Below, in pieces: positions 1-7,875 of a stretch of 64,000 nt of DNA; the first letter of the stretch is position 1, and the number at the start of each line of letters is the position of its first letter. Source of the stretch: Pseudarthrobacter sp. IC2-21 (GTDB lineage Bacteria; Actinomycetota; Actinomycetes; Actinomycetales; Micrococcaceae). The notes under the pieces were generated by a model. The model ran no database searches and had not been told where the DNA came from. It saw nothing but the letters and a program-made list of their open reading frames with translations. The position numbers and the translations under genes were made by a program. The stretch lies in NCBI RefSeq assembly GCF_034048115.1, contig NZ_CP139145.1, forward strand, positions 3,410,001-3,474,000. The letters run 5' to 3'.

Positions 1-1
1 A

Positions 2-583
2 GCCGCCGCCCTCCTGCATGCCGAGAACAGCCGGCCGGACATCATCGTGCTGGACCTGGGCCTGCCGGACATCAATGGCGTGGACGTCATCACCAGGATC
101 CGCCGCACCAGCAACACACCGATCATCGTGCTGTCCGCCCGGCACGGATCCGTGGACAAGGTCAGGGCCCTCGACGCGGGGGCCGATGACTACGTCACCA
201 AACCGTTCGGGCTGGACGAGCTCCTGGCGCGGCTGCGGGTGGCCGAACGCCGGCTCGGTTCCTCGGACGGCGGCGAACAGCCCGGGAACATCGACGTCGG
301 GGACTTCCAGGTGGACCTGGCCAGCCAAAAGGTGACCCGCGACGGCGCACCGGTGCGGCTAACCCCGCGGGAGTGGGGCATCCTGCAGCTGTTGGTCCGG
401 AACCCGGGGCGGCTCATCACACAGCAGCAGATGCTGGCGAAGATCTGGGGCCCGGGTTACGGCAACGAGACCCACTACCTTCGGGTCTACATGGGCCAGC
501 TGCGCCGCAAGCTCGAAGCCGACCCCGCCCGGCCCCGGCACCTGCTCACCGAAGCCGGCATGGGGTACCGCTTCGAGCCGTAA
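2..583 (+). CDS. kdpE: KdpE-type response regulator, C-terminal part (5' truncated by window)
   Basis: OmpR/PhoB-class response regulator; the reading frame is open to the window edge, so the N-terminus and first acidic residues are missing. Visible are the phospho-acceptor strand (IIVLDLGLPDINGVDV, phosphorylated Asp in LDLGLPD), the conserved Ser/Thr strand (IIVLSAR) and Lys (TKPFGLDELLARL), followed by a winged-helix DNA-binding domain ending in HYLRVYMGQLRRKLE. That C-terminal motif is typical of KdpE, partner of sensor KdpD, which controls the Kdp potassium ATPase. The rest of a kdp operon would lie left of the window. The next gene is a permease on the same strand. Family is certain, the KdpE assignment likely. 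Confidence 0.88.
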   Translation, partial: AAALLHAENSRPDIIVLDLGLPDINGVDVITRIRRTSNTPIIVLSARHGSVDKVRALDAGADDYVTKPFGLDELLARLRVAERRLGSSDGGEQPGNIDVGDFQVDLASQKVTRDGAPVRLTPREWGILQLLVRNPGRLITQQQMLAKIWGPGYGNETHYLRVYMGQLRRKLEADPARPRHLLTEAGMGYRFEP

Positions 584-685
584 AGGATTCGTCAATAATT
601 TGTTCTTTCGCGGGGTGGCAATTTTCGCCGGTGTTAGCTTCGGAGTGTGATCTCGAGCGTGCAAGTGCCGCCCGGAAAGGACTCC

Positions 686-2662
686 ATGACCACCTTGAGC
701 AGGACCCCGACAGACCCGTCGGCCCCGCGTCCGCACGGCAAGACCGCCCTGCGTAATTGGCTGCTCTTCGGGCTGCAGGACAGCAAGGGTGCGCATCAGG
801 GCCCGGGCGGGGTGACCACCGCCCACGAGAAGAAGCACAGCTGGTGGCAGGTCATGTGCCTGACCGGTGTGGACTACTTCTCCACCCTCGGCTACCAGCC
901 GGCCATCGCGGCCCTGGCTGCAGGCGTGATTTCCCCGCTGGCCACCATCGTGCTGGTCCTGGTCACGCTGCTCGGAGCCTTGCCGGTGTACCGGAGAGTG
1001 GCCGGGGAAAGCCACCGCGGCGAAGGTTCCATCGCCATGCTGGAGCGGCTCCTTCCGCGCTGGGGCGGCAAACTCTTCGTCCTGATCCTCCTCGGCTTCG
1101 CGGCGACGGACTTCATGATCACCATGACCCTGTCCGCGGCCGACGCCACGGCCCACCTGATCCAGAACCCGCTGGCCCCGGGCTGGCTGGCGGGGCAGAA
1201 CATCGCGGTCACGCTGTTCCTGCTGGCTCTGCTCGCCGCCGTGTTCCTGCGCGGGTTCAAGGAGGCCATCGGCGTCGCAGTTGTCCTGGTGGCCCTGTAC
1301 CTGGGGCTGAACGCGATCGTGGTTGTCCTGACCCTGGCGGAGGTGTTCACCCACACCGTTGCCATCGGCGACTGGTGGCAGGCGCTGACCACGTCCCACG
1401 GCAACCCGTTCATGGTGATCGGAATCGCGCTGCTGGTGTTCCCGAAGCTGGCGCTGGGCCTGTCGGGTTTTGAAACCGGGGTGGCCGTCATGCCGCAGAT
1501 CCGCGGCGCGGAGACCGACACCGAGGCGAACCCCGCAGGCCGGATCAAGGGCGCCCGGCGGCTCCTGACCACTGCTGCGGTGATCATGAGCGCGTTCCTG
1601 GTCACCACGTCCTTCATCACCGTGGTGCTGATCCCGCAGCAGGAATTCCAGCCCGGCGGACAGGCCAACGGCCGGGCCCTCGCCTTTCTGGCACACCAGT
1701 ACCTGGGCGTCGGTTTCGGCACCGTGTACGACATCAGCACCATCGCCATCCTCTGGTTCGCCGGCGCCTCCGCCATGGCCGGGCTGCTGAACCTGGTCCC
1801 CCGGTACCTGCCGCGCTACGGCATGGCGCCGGCCTGGGCCAAGGCCGTCCGGCCCCTGGTCCTGGTGTTCACGCTGATCGGGTTCCTCATCACCTTCCTG
1901 TTCAAGGCCGACGTCGATGCCCAGGGCGGTGCGTACGCCACCGGTGTGCTGGTGCTAATGACCTCTGCCGCCGTGGCGGTCACGCTCTCCGCCCGGCGCG
2001 GCCGGCAGCGCAAACGCACGGTCGGGTTCGGCGTCATCGCGGTGGTGTTCATCTACACCACCATCGCCAACATCTTCGAGCGCCCCGAAGGCATCCGGAT
2101 CGCGGCCGTCTTTATCGCCGGGATCATCATCATCTCCCTGCTGTCCCGGGTCCGCCGCTCCTTCGAGCTGCATGCCACCCACGTGCACATGGACCGGCAG
2201 GCGCTGGAATTCATGTCTGAGGTGGTGGAGGGCCCCCTGGCCATCATTTCCCACGAACCGCTCCGGACCAGCGCCCAGGCGTACGAGGACAAGCTCACCT
2301 CGGCGATCGAGGTCAGCCATCTTCCCCTGAACCACCAGGCCCTGTTCCTCGAGGTCATCGTGGACGACTCCTCGGACTTCGAAACCGAGCTGCAGGTCCA
2401 CGGCGTGGAACGGCACGGCTACCGGATCCTGGAGGTCCACGGCCCCGTGGTGCCGAACACCATCGCTTCGGTGCTGCTCCACATCCGGGACGTGACCGGG
2501 CTGATGCCGCACATCTATTTCCGCTGGACCGAAGGGAATCCGGTGACCAACCTCCTGCGCTTCCTGTTCCTCGGCGAGGGTGAGATCGCACCGGTCACCA
2601 GGGAAGTGCTGCGGGAGGCCGTGCCCGAGGTCACCAACCGCCCCTGGGTCCACGTCGGCTGA
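686..2662 (+). CDS. APC-superfamily permease with C-terminal cytoplasmic domain
   Basis: Integral membrane transporter of 658 aa. The start is the ATG at 686, preceded by GGAAAGGA; in-frame GTG codons further up have no ribosome site. After a hydrophilic stretch of about 50 residues come roughly 12 hydrophobic segments, the first containing [16 protein letters not shown], a motif of APC-type transporters. The last 150 or so residues are soluble and resemble the cytoplasmic tail of potassium/amino-acid permeases. It follows kdpE by about 100 bp on the same strand, so a role in potassium homeostasis is suggested by context. The substrate cannot be read from sequence. Confidence 0.75.
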   Translation: MTTLSRTPTDPSAPRPHGKTALRNWLLFGLQDSKGAHQGPGGVTTAHEKKHSWWQVMCLTGVDYFSTLGYQPAIAALAAGVISPLATIVLVLVTLLGALPVYRRVAGESHRGEGSIAMLERLLPRWGGKLFVLILLGFAATDFMITMTLSAADATAHLIQNPLAPGWLAGQNIAVTLFLLALLAAVFLRGFKEAIGVAVVLVALYLGLNAIVVVLTLAEVFTHTVAIGDWWQALTTSHGNPFMVIGIALLVFPKLALGLSGFETGVAVMPQIRGAETDTEANPAGRIKGARRLLTTAAVIMSAFLVTTSFITVVLIPQQEFQPGGQANGRALAFLAHQYLGVGFGTVYDISTIAILWFAGASAMAGLLNLVPRYLPRYGMAPAWAKAVRPLVLVFTLIGFLITFLFKADVDAQGGAYATGVLVLMTSAAVAVTLSARRGRQRKRTVGFGVIAVVFIYTTIANIFERPEGIRIAAVFIAGIIIISLLSRVRRSFELHATHVHMDRQALEFMSEVVEGPLAIISHEPLRTSAQAYEDKLTSAIEVSHLPLNHQALFLEVIVDDSSDFETELQVHGVERHGYRILEVHGPVVPNTIASVLLHIRDVTGLMPHIYFRWTEGNPVTNLLRFLFLGEGEIAPVTREVLREAVPEVTNRPWVHVG

Positions 2663-2675
2663 CGGGCGCCGGACC

Positions 2676-3044
2676 ATGAACTGGCGTGAGGCAGGCGGAG
2701 CGGGCGGGGTCAGGTTCGCAGCTCCACCCGAGGAAGTGGCGGATTTCCAGGGCCGCGGCGTGGACGGCTCCGCGTATCTGCCCCGTGGCGGCATCCTGTT
2801 CAAGGATGCCGACGGCGACCCGTGGTGGGTCATTTTCCAGGAGACCCCCGGGACGGACCCCCGCCACACCCACGTTCGCGGGGACGTGCTCGCCTGCACC
2901 GCGACCCACGACGAGCTCGTCCACGTGCGGGTCCTGGCCGCGGACGTGCTCCAAGTCGACGCCGACGCCGCCTTCCGGCAGGACGCTCCGGTCAGCCTGG
3001 AGGACGCCGCGGACGTGGCAGCCCGCATCCCCCGCCCCGGCTAA
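2676..3044 (+). CDS. hypothetical protein, 122 aa
   Basis: Small soluble protein beginning MNWREAGGAG and starting 13 bp after the permease stop, so probably co-transcribed with it. No signal peptide, membrane segment or recognised domain. The centre (GGILFKDADGDPWWVIFQE) looks like a compact beta-rich fold. An in-frame ATG at 2580 would overlap the permease by about 80 bp and is less likely. It ends 25 bp before the convergent phosphoesterase gene. Function unknown. Confidence 0.55.
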   Translation: MNWREAGGAGGVRFAAPPEEVADFQGRGVDGSAYLPRGGILFKDADGDPWWVIFQETPGTDPRHTHVRGDVLACTATHDELVHVRVLAADVLQVDADAAFRQDAPVSLEDAADVAARIPRPG

Positions 3045-3069
3045 GCCGGAGCAGCGGATAGGGTTGCGG

Positions 3070-4254
3070 TCAGCTCTGGGCCTGGTCCAGCGGGACCGGA
3101 ACGATGGGCTGGTCGTTCGCTGTCAGGTCAATGCCAAAGTCCTTCGCGAAGACCAGCCGGGTGTCCTTGTAGATACCCGGATGGCTCTCGTCCAGTTCGA
3201 AGACGCGGGCCCCACGGAGCCGGTTCCGCTCCGCACCGTCCAGCCCATAAGCGCCGAATCCCGTTCCGGGACCGTAGCCGAGCTGCACGCCGTAGTAATC
3301 ACCCACGTAGGTGTTGACGTGGTCGTGCCCCACAAAGTATCCGCGGACATCCCCACGCTCCAGAAAGGCATTGAAAAGGCCCGAGTTGAAGGGACCGGGG
3401 CACTCATCCTCGTTGCGCTCGCCGACGATGCTGTGCTTGGCGACGGCGCGTGCGTGGTCCGCGTCCGTCCGTGAGTCGATGCTGGCGAACCACATGTTCC
3501 GGTGCTCGTGCAGGGCGATGTGGCCCCACATGAGGGAGGGTACTTTTCTTCCGTATTTCTGTTCCGTGGCGATCGACTGGTTGCGGTACCACGTGACCTG
3601 GTCCATGCGTACCCAGTCCCAGTCCGGGTAGCCTTCGAAGTTCTGGCCGTTGATGGCGTCCGGCGCGTACCGGCCGGTGTCGATCAGCCACAGGCCAAAT
3701 GCAGGGTCCTTCGAGCGTGAGGACTGGACGAGTAGCTGCGAGTTGGAGGTTCCGGTCAGGCCCGGCACCGAGTCGGCGTTGACGTTGTAGGCGTAGCTCT
3801 GCAGAAACTGAAGCATCCTGGCCTCTGTCATCCCGGTTTTCTGCGCAGAGTCCTCATCGTGGTTGCCAAAGGTTACGGCCCACGGAATTTTGCGGCTTTC
3901 CATGGGTTTGACCACGTGGTTGAGTGCCTGCTTGACGTCCAATTCCGTGTCACAGCCGCCGTTGATCACATCGCCGTTGATCACTACGAAATCCGGCTTC
4001 TCCGCATCCAGGGTGCGGTCCATCAGCTCGATGGTTCGCCGGTCCGTCTGCTCGTCATCCTGGGTGTCGTTGAACTGCACCACTTTGAACCTGCCGTCCG
4101 GGCGGAACGCCAGCGTGGGCTTCGGCACCTTCCCACCGGGGGCGGCTTTGCCGGCGCCTGCAGCGGACACCGTAAGTCCCAGCGCCCCGAGCGTTCCGGC
4201 TGCTGCCAAGGCCGCTCGCCTGCTGAGTGTGGGCTGGTTGATGCGTGAATTCAC
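3070..4254 (-). CDS. Tat-exported calcineurin-like metallophosphoesterase
   Basis: Secreted phosphoesterase of 394 aa starting at GTG 4254 with GAGAGGGA upstream. The N-terminus has a twin-arginine signal (SRRAALAAAG, then a hydrophobic run ending in AGAGKA). Metallophosphoesterase motifs follow in order: FNDTQ, GDVINGG, GNHDED, and a C-terminal GHDHVNTY. The first metal motif, normally DxH, reads DTQ, so one metal ligand may differ. The substrate is probably a phosphate ester or phosphonate outside the membrane but is not determined. The gene is convergent with the preceding hypothetical gene and lies about 120 bp downstream of ackA on the same strand. Confidence 0.8.
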   Translation of the reverse strand: MNSRINQPTLSRRAALAAAGTLGALGLTVSAAGAGKAAPGGKVPKPTLAFRPDGRFKVVQFNDTQDDEQTDRRTIELMDRTLDAEKPDFVVINGDVINGGCDTELDVKQALNHVVKPMESRKIPWAVTFGNHDEDSAQKTGMTEARMLQFLQSYAYNVNADSVPGLTGTSNSQLLVQSSRSKDPAFGLWLIDTGRYAPDAINGQNFEGYPDWDWVRMDQVTWYRNQSIATEQKYGRKVPSLMWGHIALHEHRNMWFASIDSRTDADHARAVAKHSIVGERNEDECPGPFNSGLFNAFLERGDVRGYFVGHDHVNTYVGDYYGVQLGYGPGTGFGAYGLDGAERNRLRGARVFELDESHPGIYKDTRLVFAKDFGIDLTANDQPIVPVPLDQAQS

Positions 4255-4371
4255 TGGTCCCTCTCGTTGCGGTGGCGGGCCGGTTTTGGTGCCGCCTTAC
4301 CCCGCAGACGATAGGGGAACCAAGCATCCGGCCCCGGAACTGACAGTGAACTTACGGTATTCCGCGTGCGC

Positions 4372-5532
4372 TCAGTCTGCGGGCTGTACGACGGCGGCAG
4401 TCGCCTCCGCGATGGCCCTTTCCTCGTCGGTGGGCACCACCAGGACAGGAATGGCCGACTCCGGTGTGGAAATCACGCGCGGTTCCTTGGAACGCTGGCT
4501 GTTCAGGCCGGCGTCGAGCGCTATGCCCAAGGCGCCCAGTTTGTCCGCGACCAGGGCACGGAACTGGTGCGAGTTCTCGCCGATCCCCGCTGTAAAAACG
4601 AGCGCCTTCGCGCCGCCGACGGCCACGTGATAGCCGCCGATGTACTTGGACAGCCGGTAGGACGCGACCGCGAGCGCCATGGTTGCCTTGGCGTTGCCTG
4701 CCTCGGAGGCCTCCACCACGGAGCGCATGTCGTTGTTGCCGGCCAGGCCCTTGAGCCCGGATTCGCGGTTCAGCGTGGTGTCGATGTCCTCCGGGGTCCA
4801 GCCTGCCCGGCCGAGGAACACCAGGATGGAGGGGTCAACGTCGCCCGAGCGGGTGCCCATCACCAGCCCCTCAAGCGGTGTGAAGCCCATGGACGTGTCC
4901 ACGGATTTGCCGCCCCGAATGGCCGTGACGGAGGCGCCGTTGCCCAGGTGGGCGATGACGCCGTCGAACTCTTCCACGGGAAGATCCAGCAGCCCGGCGG
5001 CGCGGTGCGTGACGTATTCATGGGAGGTGCCGTGGAAGCCGTAGCGGCGGATGCCGTGGTTGGTGTACAGCTCGTCGGGGACGGCGTACCGCCACGCGTG
5101 CTCGGGGAGGCTGCGGTGAAAGGCGGTGTCGAACACGGCAACCTGCGGCAGGTCCGGCCACTTCCTGCTGATGGCACGGATCCCCAGCACGTTGGCGGGG
5201 TTGTGCAGCGGGGCCAGCGGGTTCAGGCGCTCGATGGCGCGGGTGATCTCGTTATCGATCAGGACCGGTTCGCCGAACCGCTCGCCGCCGTGCACCACCC
5301 GGTGACCCACGGCTCCCAGCTTCAGGTCGGGGAGCTCCGCATGGATGGCCGCATCCACCTGCTCCAGCGCCTCCGCATGGTCCCGCGGACCCTCAATCTC
5401 GCCGTCCCCGCCACCGCCGGTGCCCATGCCGATCTTCTCGATCAGCCCCTCGGCCAGCACACTGCCGGCGGCGACATCGCGCACCTGGTACTTGAGCGAG
5501 GAAGAGCCGGAATTGATGACGAGCACAAGCAT
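4372..5532 (-). CDS. ackA: acetate kinase
   Basis: Interconverts acetate plus ATP with acetyl phosphate plus ADP in the cytoplasm. The 386 aa protein shows the ASKHA-kinase signatures: N-terminal VLVINSGSSSLKY, GHRVVHGG near residue 90, FDTAFHR, YGFHGTSHEYV, HLGNGASV, and the C-terminal VFTAGIGENS. The ATG at 5532 has a strong AGGAGG site. The partner enzyme Pta is at 10734-12860 on the same strand but separated by about 5 kb of unrelated genes, whereas ackA and pta are commonly adjacent in relatives. Confidence 0.97.
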   Translation of the reverse strand: MLVLVINSGSSSLKYQVRDVAAGSVLAEGLIEKIGMGTGGGGDGEIEGPRDHAEALEQVDAAIHAELPDLKLGAVGHRVVHGGERFGEPVLIDNEITRAIERLNPLAPLHNPANVLGIRAISRKWPDLPQVAVFDTAFHRSLPEHAWRYAVPDELYTNHGIRRYGFHGTSHEYVTHRAAGLLDLPVEEFDGVIAHLGNGASVTAIRGGKSVDTSMGFTPLEGLVMGTRSGDVDPSILVFLGRAGWTPEDIDTTLNRESGLKGLAGNNDMRSVVEASEAGNAKATMALAVASYRLSKYIGGYHVAVGGAKALVFTAGIGENSHQFRALVADKLGALGIALDAGLNSQRSKEPRVISTPESAIPVLVVPTDEERAIAEATAAVVQPAD

Positions 5533-5616
5533 GCGGGCCTCCTGAGCCTTGCTGGCGTGGTTATTGCCACTATAGGTGGGGGCGGCGCGGGTTAGGCGGC
5601 ACCTCCGAAGGTGATG

Positions 5617-5922
5617 TCAGCCTCCCGCGATGTCCCGGAGGGTCTGCAGATGTTCCTCCCACGCTGTGCGCCCGCCGGCAGTCACGCTCGCCGAGGTGCG
5701 CGGCATCTTGCCCGCAAAGCTTTTGCGGATCTTTACATAGCCGGCTTTTTCGAGGACGGCTAACTGCTTGCTGAGGACGGAGTCGCTGACCTGGATGGTG
5801 TCCCGCAGGTCCTTGAAGTCCATCGACTCTGCACCCGCGAGAGCGGCCATGATGGAGAACCGGACGGGCGCGTGGATGAGGTCGTTGAGCCGGTGGCGTG
5901 GATGATCCGCGGCCGTACTCAT
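5617..5922 (-). CDS. winged-helix transcriptional regulator (wHTH, MarR/ArsR-like)
   Basis: DNA-binding regulator of 101 aa. The pattern NDLIHAPVRFSIMAALAG, then MDFKDLRDTIQVSDSVLSKQLAVLEKAGYV and a wing (KIRKSFAGKMPRTSASVTAGGR), is that of the small one-domain winged-helix family that often sits beside membrane proteins. Its ATG overlaps the stop of the upstream membrane gene as ATGA (5919-5922), implying translational coupling. The start of the pair carries a perfect GGAAAGTACTTTCC palindrome, the probable autoregulatory operator. Confidence 0.85.
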   Translation of the reverse strand: MSTAADHPRHRLNDLIHAPVRFSIMAALAGAESMDFKDLRDTIQVSDSVLSKQLAVLEKAGYVKIRKSFAGKMPRTSASVTAGGRTAWEEHLQTLRDIAGG

Positions 5923-6362
5923 GCCCGCAACTCGCGAAAGGCACCTGTCAGGCCCACTCCTGCGAGTACGACGGCGGCGCTTGCGTAATACCAGAGGTTT
6001 CCGTCGCGGAAGAGGCTGACTCCCGCCCCCAGTGCGACGCCGTACAGGACCATGTAGGCAATCAAAGACGTCAGGAACCGCTTGGTGTACCCGGCTTTGG
6101 TGGACGTCTGGAACATGGGCCAGATGCAGGCCGTGGCCGCGGCCCAGATTCCGACGGCGGTAGCGAGGATGGGAGCCCCGTAACCGGTGTGGGACACGAT
6201 GTGCATGCCGACCATGAGCATGGAGCCCAGGATGGCGAGGCTGGTGAAGACCATGGCAACGGGCCACGCGGCAGCGTTGACGGAGGTGGCACTGATTGAC
6301 TGCGCCTTCGCCAGGAGCTCGTGCGCCTCGGCAGGGGTGGGGTTTCGGGTTGCCTCGTCCAT
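5919..6362 (-). CDS. small integral membrane protein paired with wHTH regulator
   Basis: 147 aa protein with a short soluble N-terminus (MDEATRNPTPAEAHELLAKA) and four hydrophobic segments (beginning near AWPVAMVFTSLAILG, GAPILATAVGIWAA, FLTSLIAYMVLYGV and LWYYASAAVVLAGV). The start at 6362 is chosen for its GGAAAGG ribosome site; an ATG 36 bp upstream lacks one. The gene overlaps the downstream regulator by 4 bp. The pairing resembles known membrane protein/PadR- or wHTH-type two-gene units whose function is mostly unstudied. The regulator probably represses this gene through the palindrome just upstream. Confidence 0.7.
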   Translation of the reverse strand: MDEATRNPTPAEAHELLAKAQSISATSVNAAAWPVAMVFTSLAILGSMLMVGMHIVSHTGYGAPILATAVGIWAAATACIWPMFQTSTKAGYTKRFLTSLIAYMVLYGVALGAGVSLFRDGNLWYYASAAVVLAGVGLTGAFRELRA

Positions 6363-6403
6363 GGTGTTGCCTTTCCGTGGCGGTTTCCAATGCGCCAATT
6401 ATA

Positions 6404-6436
6404 GGAAAGTACTTTCCATTGAGTCAAGTACTTTCC
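6404..6436. promoter_or_regulatory. tandem palindromic operator for the membrane protein/wHTH pair
   Basis: Positions 6404-6417 read GGAAAGTACTTTCC, a perfect 14-bp palindrome. A second partial copy, CAAGTACTTTCC, ends at 6436; the two centres are 19 bp apart, about two helical turns. The sites lie 40-75 bp upstream of the membrane protein start, where a dimeric winged-helix repressor would block RNA polymerase. Assignment to the regulator at 5617-5922 is inferred from proximity. Confidence 0.7.
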
Positions 6437-6510
6437 TAACCCCATTGCGCCGGCGGCCCGGGCCTGCATAGAGTCGGTGGACACGTTGCACTACGCAGAG
6501 AGGGACTTCC

Positions 6511-6777
6511 ATGCCGAACGACACCACTCAGCCCGACAACTCAGACACCACCGCCGAGGAACCCAGCACCACCGGGTCAGGCACCAAGGACCCCACCACC
6601 GTCGAAGGTGCCAACCCGGCCCTGGACGACACCGGAAAGCCCAAGGCCGCGGAAGTGGGCGAGGCCCCGGAACAGCCGGAGAATCCGCAGGATCTGGACC
6701 TTACGCCTGAGGGCCTGTCCGATGAGCCGGCCAAAGAGGAGGACCCGGAGAGCGTCGCCAAGCCGGAGAACAGCTAG
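6511..6777 (+). CDS. small acidic disordered protein, 88 aa
   Basis: Protein rich in Asp, Glu, Pro, Thr and Ser, with no hydrophobic core, beginning MPNDTTQPDNSDTTAEEP and ending KPENS. It starts at ATG 6511 with GAGAGGGA upstream, and is divergent from the membrane protein/regulator pair. Composition suggests an intrinsically disordered, heat-stable type protein. No family recognised. A second orphan of similar character is at 14772-15059. Confidence 0.55.
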   Translation: MPNDTTQPDNSDTTAEEPSTTGSGTKDPTTVEGANPALDDTGKPKAAEVGEAPEQPENPQDLDLTPEGLSDEPAKEEDPESVAKPENS

Positions 6778-7013
6778 GGCCCTCCACTCTCCACGGCCTG
6801 CACGGAGATGAGGACGAGCCCCAGGTCCCGGATCCTTGTGAGCACCCCGTGCAGGGCGGCCTGATCGGCCACGAATCCGCTCAGTTCTGTGGTGCCGTCA
6901 GCTTCCGGAGTCACCACGAGGCCGTCGAACCAGGCCGACCAGTGCTGGTCCAGGTGCCCGCCGATACGGATGTCGTACCGGGCGGGCACTTGCTGATTGG
7001 GGATGGCGCTCAT
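6774..7013 (-). CDS. hypothetical protein, 79 aa (ACT-like/sensing fold possible)
   Basis: Short soluble protein starting MSAIPNQQVPARYDIRIGGHLD. The pattern of alternating strands and one helix (TELSGFVADQAALHGVLTRIRDLGLVLISVQ) resembles a small regulatory alpha/beta fold, but no family is certain. The start at 7013 is preceded by GAGGG; an extra ATG directly upstream (7016) is equally possible. It lies 31 bp downstream of a DUF4386-like membrane gene and is probably in the same transcript. Its 3' end overlaps that of the convergent acidic orphan by 4 bp. Confidence 0.6.
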   Translation of the reverse strand: MSAIPNQQVPARYDIRIGGHLDQHWSAWFDGLVVTPEADGTTELSGFVADQAALHGVLTRIRDLGLVLISVQAVESGGP

Positions 7014-7044
7014 CATGCCCTCGCACGGGGCGCCGCCCCCGGAA

Positions 7045-7743
7045 TCACTTCGCACTTTCCGGCTGGACCGGCTTCACCGGCGTTACGACGGCCCCCGCAC
7101 TGTCCCGGTCCGCCGTCGTCCGCAGCCCGCTCCACAGCGAGTACCCCAGGCCGATCAGCGCCACGCCGATGGGAAGCGCGAACAGCCTGTCGTTGACCTG
7201 CGGCAGCAGCGGGAGGGCCAGGGTTGCCACGGCCCCCACGGCGAGCAGTGCCGCAGCCCAACGCGCGAGCACCCTGGCGCGGAACAGTGCGATGCCGAAG
7301 AGGAGTCCGCCGCCGAGGAACGTGACGGCGGATGCGAGGTTCAGGCCGAACATCAGGCCGATATCGCCGGCCACGGGGTCGCCCATGACGGTAGCGAAAA
7401 CGTCGTTGACGTAGCCGGGTTCCGTGCGGGCGAGGGTCGGCAGGACCACGGCTCCGATGAGCTCCATGCCGAGCATGATGAGGTAGCCGGCACCGAACAC
7501 GAGGTAGCCCACCAGCCCGAGCACTCCGGCCCGGGCCACCTGGCGCAGGTACATCCCGGTGATGCCGATGAGCGACAGGCCGGCCATGAGCACTTTCAGG
7601 CTTTGGCGGACCGTGTATTCGGTGGTGGTGGCGAATGCCGCGTCCAGGTGCGGGTGGTTGATCTGCACGCCGATGAACAGCAGGCCCGCGGCGGCCGCGG
7701 ACAGGCCGGCCCAGCGGGTGAGCTTGGTGGTGGTAATGGACAT
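7045..7743 (-). CDS. DUF4386-like integral membrane protein
   Basis: 232 aa protein with about six membrane segments. The N-terminus (KLTRWAGLSAAAAGLLFIGVQINHPH) and the later GMYLRQVARAGVLGLVGYLVFG are typical of the DUF4386 family of uncharacterised membrane proteins. The start at 7743 is chosen for its GGGAGCCCCAC ribosome site, not the ATG 54 bp upstream. It is downstream of a MalT-type LuxR regulator on the same strand (133 bp gap) and upstream of a 79 aa gene, so the three may form one regulated unit. The transported or sensed molecule is unknown. Confidence 0.7.
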   Translation of the reverse strand: MSITTTKLTRWAGLSAAAAGLLFIGVQINHPHLDAAFATTTEYTVRQSLKVLMAGLSLIGITGMYLRQVARAGVLGLVGYLVFGAGYLIMLGMELIGAVVLPTLARTEPGYVNDVFATVMGDPVAGDIGLMFGLNLASAVTFLGGGLLFGIALFRARVLARWAAALLAVGAVATLALPLLPQVNDRLFALPIGVALIGLGYSLWSGLRTTADRDSAGAVVTPVKPVQPESAK

Positions 7744-7875
7744 GTGGGGCTCCCTGGCTTGTATGGTGCGGCGGCGGATGCTGCCGGCTGATTCCAAGGT
7801 AAGGAGCGGCGGGGTGAGCGCGCGTCACCCCATGATGTGACTGACAGGGTGAACCTGCTATGACCGGCCGACCGG

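Noticed and set aside
359..1696. Long open frame (445 codons) on the minus strand
   Set aside because: It is antisense to kdpE and the APC permease, is rich in Gln/Arg/Gly/His without domain structure, and arises from GC-rich codon use of the real genes.
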